Positions 57,135 to 64,000 of a DNA stretch of 64,000 nucleotides are shown here, one piece after another (within the stretch, counting starts at the first letter, position 1; every line of letters begins with the position of its first letter). The notes under the pieces were generated by a model. That model was not told where the DNA came from, did not search any database, and saw only the letters and a program-made list of their open reading frames with translations. This stretch comes from Costus lasius (lineage: Eukaryota > Streptophyta > Magnoliopsida > Zingiberales > Costaceae), in assembly GCA_027563935.2 (NCBI GenBank), contig CM050453.2, forward strand, positions 15,094,611-15,158,610, in the 5' to 3' direction. The position numbers were made by a program, and so were the translations under genes.

Positions 57135-59112
57135 GTACGTAAAGTGAGCAATCAGTATGTCATAAGATAGTCTCATTTCTGTTTCTTTTTATGTTTTAAT
57201 TTGAAAATGGGTGGGCAAGTTGGCTTCTTTATTTCATTAATAGTAATGGTGCATACAAATAAAAGAAATAGGTGGGGTCTAAAGGAAAAGCGAAGGACAA
57301 AAGTTACACTAAAGGTTTCCAATCTCTTGTTCGAGTGGTGGTTGAAAATCATAATGCCTATATTAATAGATACACCACATACAACATAATGTTAGGCTAC
57401 TAGACGCCTTTAGTATTTAAGTTAAGGGTGGATGACGAGATAAAAAAAAAGGTTTTCTAGACAATTTAATTAGAAAGTTAGGTAGAATAGAAGATGATCA
57501 GAGGTTTCTCATGGAGAACATATTTCACAGAGAGAGTAGGGTAGGGAATAACAAACTCCCAGTATATGGGGAGGGGAGGAGTACAGTAAGTGTGTACGAA
57601 GTAGCAAGCACGGAGGTGAGATCCTTTAGGATGAATCAAAGTCAATAACTTGACTTTTGACAAGGCAAACGTCTTTCAAATTTGAGTATCCCTGGAACTT
57701 AGGTACCATCACAAGATGAAAATATAGTAACAAGAGGCAATTGAGAAGGAACTGTAGACGCATTGGGACCAATGGGGGTGGTCCAATTCAAAATTCAGTC
57801 GGGTGGGTAGGTCAGGATGTCGTGTAGAAAGGGGTGAGGGAGAGATCTCGAGTAGTAGGGAAGAGGGGATAAGTAGAAACGAGGTTACGGTGGTAACAAG
57901 CAACAGTATGGCAAAAACACTAGCAGTATCTTGCCAAAAACGAATATTGTAGCTCACGCCAACCAGACTGTAGGATGGGAAAGTGAAAATCTTGGAGGTC
58001 GGTGATGTTCTTGATGATCCTTGTTCATGATAAGTAAGGCTTAGCAAAATGTAAAGGGAGTCGTAGGAGATAAGTGGTGCGGACTAGAAGGAGTTCAGGA
58101 TGAGAAGGATGAGACAGTGAGCTGCCACCACTACCTACACGTAAAAGCCAAGTTGTCTCGATATAGTGGTCGAGAACTCTAAGGCCTCTTGGTTTTAGAT
58201 AGAAACCTGTATCTGGCAATGGATCCTCAAGGTAATGCTACAGCCAATCCACAATAAGGTGAATTGAAATGGCTTCTATTTATTCGCGCAATGGGAGGCA
58301 TGAAAAATGAGAAAATAAAAGGGAATAGAGGATGGAGCATTGCCAAGGAGAACTAGGTGACCAACCTACGACAGAAAGCCTGACTTCGGAGGCACTATTC
58401 TAGTTTCCATTCTAATTTCTATCAAAGAGATGAGCCTCTCATCAAAATATTGCATTGGACACATGCCAGCTGAGCAAGGGTTACTGACAAGACTAGCGGA
58501 TTGTATGCGGTTGAATATGTAGCAAAAATGAGGAAAGGGTAGAAGACCACCAACTTGGTTTCCCATTCCCAACAACATAGGATTGGCTAGGCTATTGAAT
58601 GTCACTGAAGCCAGAATTTGGAGCAAACATGGTGTTCTAATACAAATGGTACCATACTAGTTGCGTGTTGGGCATGTATTGTATGGTTTATACTAGTACT
58701 GTTTAAGTTAAGGATATGTGTACCAAAGATATGTAAAATGTTGCACATATATAGAATTGCAGACATGGTGACCTGAATTTGTGTATGTATTCAGTCGTCA
58801 ATCCTTTGAACATTTGATTTTTATATTTATGTATAGTTATCAATTCATTTACTATTCGTAGTTTTGCATTATTTCTATATCCAAGCAACATGTTAAAGTT
58901 TAGTTCATGATGTTGTGCCGTTTAGTTTGGTTGGTATGCTATCTAGTATTGATGTAATAATAGACTCACTGTCTATTTTTCAATAGCATCGTATTCTTCT
59001 CTTCACTTTGATATAAGACCAACCTGATTCAATCCCAGTTGCCCCAACCCTCTTCTCTCCTTTTTTTTGCAGCTGCTATAATTCGTTGCTGCCCTGGGTC
59101 AACAGCAGCTGC

Positions 59113-59146
<34 letters not shown>

Positions 59147-59286
59147 ATCATCCTCCATCTTTTTCTGCGTCCCCTGCCTCAACCTCCTACCTCTTGCATC
59201 ATGGGCATCCTCACCTTTTGATCTCCTCTCTTGATCAGCCGGTTCCTCTTATTTCTCCCCATGGGTAGCGTTTGTAAAAGCCATTT
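57135..59286 (+). other. IDM1-like gene intron 5, first part; no gene seen
   Basis: Begins with GTACGT after 'ATCAG'. AT-rich, with G-rich stretches (57500-58600) lacking a supported protein. A (CT)n tract lies at 59115-59144. The next exon (expected to continue 'SIR' of the GNAT fold) is not found before 64000. Confidence 0.6.
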
Positions 59287-59776
59287 GTTTTTTTTTTGTT
59301 TTTTTTTTTGCCAAGGGCAAGAAGTTGATGTTATTAATCAAAAAGTATAGTTACAATTTATATACAACGACTCACATACTTTCTTCCCTCATAGGATCCA
59401 AGAAGTTTCGGCAGAGTCTCCCCTGTAATTTTGATGCATGGATCCTGTTATACAAGTTAACAACACTTAATTCCCAAAACAGAGGTATGACTTGCGACCC
59501 ATAACATACCAACCAGCTCAAAAAACACCCACAGCAACATAAATACATCGCACATTTCATTGCCTTCCCAACACACGATAGATAAACAAGTTGCCATACA
59601 ACTCCTTTAGTCAAAAGCGCCATGGAGTAGCACCACCTAGCGGTATAGATATCTTGAGTGCCGAGGCAGAGTATTGCCAGGCGTCCGCTCTCGCAAATGG
59701 AAATGATCAGATATGTGGTGCGCCAATATCCAGCTCCAAACGAATAGCTGACGGTATCCAGCTCCAACAGAAAAGC

Positions 59777-59887
59777 GCCAGCCAACCTGCACACAACCTG
59801 CATATAGTCGAGTGCCAGCCAACCTGCACACAACCTGCATATAGTCGAGTGCCAGCCAACCTGCACACAACCTGCATATAGTTTGAG
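59777..59887. repeat. 37-bp tandem repeat, 3 copies, LINE 3' UTR
   Basis: Units starting 'gccagccaacctgcacacaa' at 59777, 59814 and 59851, nearly identical. The third diverges after 'gcatatag'. Confidence 0.95.
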
Positions 59888-59938
59888 ACTATATGCATTC
59901 CCGTTTGACAAATAAGAGACAGCTTGCATTCCCGTTTT

Positions 59939-61165
59939 TCAAGAGAGATCTCCCAATGATTTTAAAAGGCATTGCAGCTGGGATTTCTTGCCCTCTTGCC
60001 AAGTATGCTGCATTACTTTTGACGTGATATTTGAGACTAAGAGCTTAAGGGACTGCATGATGCTCCTGTCATAAGTGCCAAAAAAAATTTTATTTCTGAA
60101 TCTCCAGATAAGATAGATAGTTCCTGTGAAGAGGAGCTTTCTAATGTAATTCTGAGCGTGATCACCTTTCTGCCAATGAATCAAAATATGGTTTAGGATA
60201 TTTTCCCAAGTGTCCCCAACAATATGAAGGTCACACCCTTTATTGAATAGCTTCCAAAAATCAGCGGTGGCCTCACATTGGAAGAAGAGGTGGTTGATAG
60301 TTTTCGGGTGCGAATTACATAACACACAGGAGGGCTCATGCACTATTCCCCAGTTATAGAGTCTTGCGCGGGTGTGTAAACGGTTGAGACAAAACAACCA
60401 CATTAGAAAAGAGTACCATGGTATCCTTCCTCTAAACCAAACTAAGTCTGTCCAGGGCGCTTTAGTACCATGAACCTGGCTCTCATACGCCGATGTTATA
60501 GAGAATTGCCCCCTTGAGGTCTGCTTCCAGTGAATACAATCCTGATCATATGTTGGATAGATGGGAATTTGAGAGAAACAGGCATTGGTGTCACGAAGTC
60601 CCATGGACCTAGGAATTGGAACCACCCAACGATTATTTTTGATTAGGGCATCAAGGCAAGCTTCTTTACCTGGGGTTTTTTCAAACCTTATGTCATTGAC
60701 CGCATCACGCAATATTCTTGATTTGAACCATGGGTGTAGCCAAAATTTTATAGATTTCTCATTCGTGATCTTGTAGCTTACCATCTGCATGCACGTATGG
60801 CGGAACAACAAGATGGTGCGCATGGGCCATGGTGCACTCATCGAAAGTTTAACCGACCAAATAGTGTCCAACCTCAGGTATCTTTCGTGGATCCATTTGA
60901 CCCAAAGAGAATCTTTTCCCGACGCCACATTCCATACATGGCGCATGAAGAAGGCATAGTTCAGCTTTTCGATGTCACGTAGTCCGAGACCACCCAAGTC
61001 GGTAGGTTTGGTAATATTGCACCAAGCTACTTTAGGCAAACCTTTATTTTGTCCTTTCGACCATAGGAAGTTTGCAAGGAGAGAATTGAGCTTTGTAATT
61101 ATCCCAGGCGGCAGTTTGATGGCACTACACCAGAAATTGATGTTACCGTAGCATATTGATTTCAT
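59939..61165 (-). pseudogene. LINE ORF2 C-terminal part with zf-RVT zinc region
   Basis: A 408-codon frame, the continuation of the RT frame beyond an in-frame TGA (61177-61175). It holds the RT thumb ('LANFLWSKGQNKG', 'LGGLGLRDIEKLNYAFFMRHVW') and the zinc region ('PSCVLCNSHPKTINHLFFQC', C-x2-C...H..C), typical of plant L1 ORF2. The TGA fits CpG decay of a CGA codon within the usual 'AGRxELIKS' motif. Confidence 0.85.
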
Positions 61166-61174
61166 AAGCTCAAC

Positions 61175-62101
61175 TCATTCTGCATAGGAGAGACATTTTG
61201 CACGCCAAGCCGAGAGGTAATTCGTGATCTTTTCAATGAGAGGCATACAGTCCTTTTCTTTTATCTGTTTACTTGTGATAGGGATGCCTAGGTAGTGGAA
61301 CGGCATGGAACCTTTAGGGATCCCAAGAATGGAAATGAATTTGTCTTGTGTGCGCGAATCAGTGGAGGCCGAGAAGAAGGCCTGGGGCTTATTTTTATTA
61401 ATTTTTAGGCCCGTTCGAAGATGGAAGTTTTCAAGGACCTCCATCACAGCTTACGCCGAGGTTTCAGAGGAGTCACAGAAGATTATGATTCCCATTAGTG
61501 ATTCCCAATTTCTTACATTTTTGTGGGGAAGGAGTCGTCCTCTCACATATTGCTCTAAAAGATCAGGGAAGTATTGCATTACAAGGATGAAAAGATAAGG
61601 GGACATGGGGCAACCCTGGCGCAATCCGTGGGTCCCCTTGAATAAGCCGACATCCTGCCCATTAAGGGTGATAGTGTAGGAAGGGGAGGTAACACAGGTG
61701 AGGATCCTCTCCGTAAACCAAAGTGGAAAGTTATAAGCACTCAGAGTGTGCTCCCGGAAGTCCCATCTTATAGAGTCAAAAGCCTTGTGCAGATCCACCT
61801 TTATTGCCATCCGCGGAGATCCGGGCTTCTTATGGAAATCACACATGATTTCTTGACAGAGCAGGATATTCTCTTGAATAGTTCTCCCCTGGATGAAAGC
61901 ATGCTGGTTGGTATCAATGATCTCAGGGAGATCATTTTTGATCCTGTTCGCCAAGGCCTTAGCAATAAATCTGTAAATCAGCTGGCATACAGAGATAGGC
62001 CTGAAATCTGCAAAACAAGAGGGGTTAGGGACTTTGGGAATTAGGGTTAAGGAAGTAATATTTATCCTTCTTAGCAAGTGCCCATTCTCCAAGAAGTCCA
62101 T
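61175..62101 (-). pseudogene. LINE reverse transcriptase lacking its FADD box
   Basis: Frame 62101-61451 carries 'TLIPKVPNP..FADFRPISVC', 'NQHAFIQGRTIQENILL', 'AIKVDLHKAFDSI' (first catalytic Asp) and 'GLRQGCPMSPYLFIL'. At 61478-61490, where the catalytic F/YADD should follow 'LM', the sequence reads LM-G-IIIF in frame, so the two palm aspartates are missing. A frame change near 61447 leads to the thumb (61447-61175, 'GLKINKNKPQAFF', 'HYLGIPI'). It would be catalytically dead. Confidence 0.85.
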
Positions 62102-62484
62102 AATGGCAGTAAGAACGTCCTCCTTGATAATATCCTAACATGATTTAAAGAAGCCTGCGTTAAACCTGTCGACACCCGGCGCTTTAGATGGATCGGCCTT
62201 CATAATTATGTTTTCTATCTCCTCCCTAGAAAATTTGGTGTTGAGGATGCTAATAGTTTGTGGGGAAAGCGTCTTTATGACTGGCGTATCGAATACCAGG
62301 GGGGTCAAATGTTGGGGCCAAGAGGCCTTTGAAGTAGCTCACAGCCTCGTTTGAAAGGTCTTCACCGGTCACAAAGACTCCATGGGAATCTTTTATAATG
62401 TTGATAGAGTTTCGAATTTTCCTTGATTTCATAAGATTATAAAAATATGCAATGTTGGAGTCCCCCAGAGTGATCACCTGATCT

Positions 62485-63533
62485 CTAGATTTTTTGCTTG
62501 AGGGCCGACTCCTCCTCCTCCCAATATAAACAGACCCTATCTTGATAGAGTTTCTCCATGGAGCATAGCCTAGAGTCGCGAGGGTTTGCTTGGAGTTCTT
62601 GTTGGATCATAGCTAGGCTATTGTGGTTGTTGTGGAATTGAGCTTCATTATCAGCTCTCTTTTCTTTCGCCCATATTTTGAGACCAAGTTTGACCTTAGT
62701 TAATTTGTGACGGAGGGAGAACATTGGGGTTCCCCGAACAAGGGTAGATCTCCATATTTTCTGAACAACCCGGGAGAGGTTCGGGTCCTTCGTCCATTTG
62801 TTGAAAAAACGAAACTTCACACCCTTATGTAAGATGTCCGGGCCAAATAAGAGGAGTGCTGGTGAGTGGTCCGAGATGCTAGGGTTGAGAAAGATAGCTT
62901 CGGCGAGGGGATAGTTTACCATCCAGTCCCGGTTAGCCATGACTCGGTCAAGTTTGCACCAAATTCTGCTAGGTCTAGCTTGAGAGTTAGACCACGTGAA
63001 GAACGTTCCTATGGATTTGATGTCTAAGATGTCAAGAGATGCTCTCATTTCAAGGTTGTTGAGAATCTCTGGCTCATTGTGGAGAGTATCCCCCCTCTTA
63101 TCATCTAATGAGAAGAGCATATTGAAGTTTCCAAGCATAACCATGGGCCCAGTATGAGACCAATTGGCAATTGTCTCCCATATCATACACCACACCCAAA
63201 AGGAAAAGGTAATCCCCTTGAGCGTTTAGCACTTTGCCTACAACAACTTGGTCTTTTATTTCTAAAATGTTAGCCTTGTAGGCATTGGGGTCCCAGATCA
63301 CCCAAATCCTACCACCCGAAATGGCGGAATAGTTATGTGAAAACTGAAAAGGCCCACTCCGGGAAGACCGAATGCTTGATGTCTTCACTTTTGTCTTCAC
63401 AGACCCGAGTCTCTAAGATTGCAAGCAGCTTTATTTTGTATTTTTTGACCATTGTTCCTACCTCCCTCCTCTTAGCGATTGCGTTGAAACCTCTCACGTT
63501 CCAACACATAATTGGATCCAGCATGCGATTCAT
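62485..63533 (-). pseudogene. LINE apurinic/apyrimidinic endonuclease domain, frameshifted
   Basis: Three frames overlap: 63533-63333 ('CWNVRGFNA', 'LLAILETRV' with the metal-binding Glu), 63400-63101, and 63195-62485 ('MLGNFNML', 'RASLDILDIKSIGTFFTWSN', 'SRIWCKLDRVMAN', 'SDHSPALLL' with the catalytic Asp-His). 'GNFN' replaces the usual 'GDFN', so a catalytic Asp is lost as well. The domain nicks target DNA for LINE insertion. Confidence 0.8.
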
Positions 63534-64000
63534 GGGAGGCCCGGCGTTGAGGTACTCGTGCTCTTAGGGTCCGCTTACTGGATGAAAAGGTTTTTTTGTT
63601 TCTTTTTCTTCTTTTTCCCCGAGCCTAAAACTGTGAAGTCTTGGAACCCAGGTATGCACTCCACATCTTTCCCATCACCAGCCAAGTTGGTGTGAGCTGC
63701 GGCACCATCTTCTAAGTCAGTCCTGGGCTCGTATTCAGTATCTCCTTCCAGTCTTCCGGTAGTGGTGGGAGAATAGGGTCCAGTTTTGCTTTTCCTTTCT
63801 CCCGTGCTTTGTTTAGCGGCAGAGGCCTTTTATCAGCAAAACTCTCATTCTCAAGGTTGTCTTGTGGTCTTTGCGTGGCAGAAAAGATGGTAGTGCCCAC
63901 AATCATTGAAGATGATTGCTCTGGCTGTATGCGATTTCCATTTAGCACTACCTTTGAAGTTTCATTCTGTGTTGCTTCGATTTCGTTCACGCTCACTTTC

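Larger units (their letters stand above)
59287..64000 (-). mobile_element. L1-type LINE, 5' part outside the window
   Basis: The plus-strand T-rich tract at 59287-59309 is the poly(A) tail of a minus-strand element that runs past 64000. From 3' to 5': 3' UTR with three 37-bp repeats, zf-RVT region and RT tail (59939-61165), RT (61175-62101), RT lead-in (62250-62477), apurinic endonuclease (62485-63533), and a charged segment (63712-63996) likely at the ORF1/ORF2 border. Frameshifts and stops make it inactive. It sits antisense in an intron of the IDM1-like gene. Confidence 0.85.

Overview
This is a plant nuclear (angiosperm) window. Two multi-exon genes have GT-AG introns, and most of the rest is nested plant retroelements: Ty1-copia, Athila-like Ty3-gypsy, other LTR-element fragments, an L1-type LINE, MITE-like foldbacks and an endogenous plant pararetrovirus. 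The GC-rich first exon of the protease gene and the tungro/badnavirus-like virus would suit a monocot, but the species cannot be read from the sequence. There are no bacterial operons, tRNA/rRNA genes or CRISPR arrays.

Layout. 1-423: fragment of a GC-rich repeat family seen again twice at 24.5-26.3 kb. 424-11466: one degraded, circularly permuted copy of a Caulimoviridae genome. It reads RT tail, (LTR-element insertion 582-~3700), RNase H, a downstream ORF, a 35S-like promoter region with TATA box and tRNA-Met primer site, two small ORFs, movement protein, coat protein, then zinc finger/protease. It stops just before the RT core. 11467-12137: unassigned flank with a perfect 26-bp inverted repeat. 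12138-23970: Copia element with 304-bp LTRs and a GTAAC target duplication, lying on the minus strand, but with its integrase and RT pieces on the plus strand. Inside its pol sits an Athila-like element (13247-21837, minus strand) with gag and an env-position ORF but no pol, and with about 16 copies of a palindromic GGTGAACCC..GGGTTCACC motif. 24480-26300: two tandem copies of the 5' repeat family. 26660-28100: minisatellite-like array with a MITE inserted in it.

Host genes. 28300-37299 (+): a complete 10-exon A1-family aspartic protease (513 codons) with signal peptide, DTGS and DSGT catalytic motifs and a hydrophobic C-terminal tail. Its second intron holds 5.4 kb including pieces of at least two LTR elements. 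39913-40161 (+): a small single-exon gene resembling a plant seed-maturation/LEA-type protein, with a palindromic TGACGTCA bZIP site upstream. 43708-57134 and beyond (+): a long-intron gene for an IDM1-like nuclear protein (MBD-like region, TDBD/Jas-like region, PHD finger, GNAT-type acetyltransferase start). Its last exons lie past the window because an L1 LINE (59287->64000, minus strand) occupies the following intron.

The three host genes show no sign of acting together. The window is best read as a transposon-rich interval with host genes surviving between nested insertions. I see no clearly new multi-gene system. The most unusual items are the virus copy (separate MP, CP and pol reading frames joined by stop/start overlaps, with a badnavirus-type double zinc signature), the Copia element with inverted pol, and the palindrome arrays of the pol-less Athila element.
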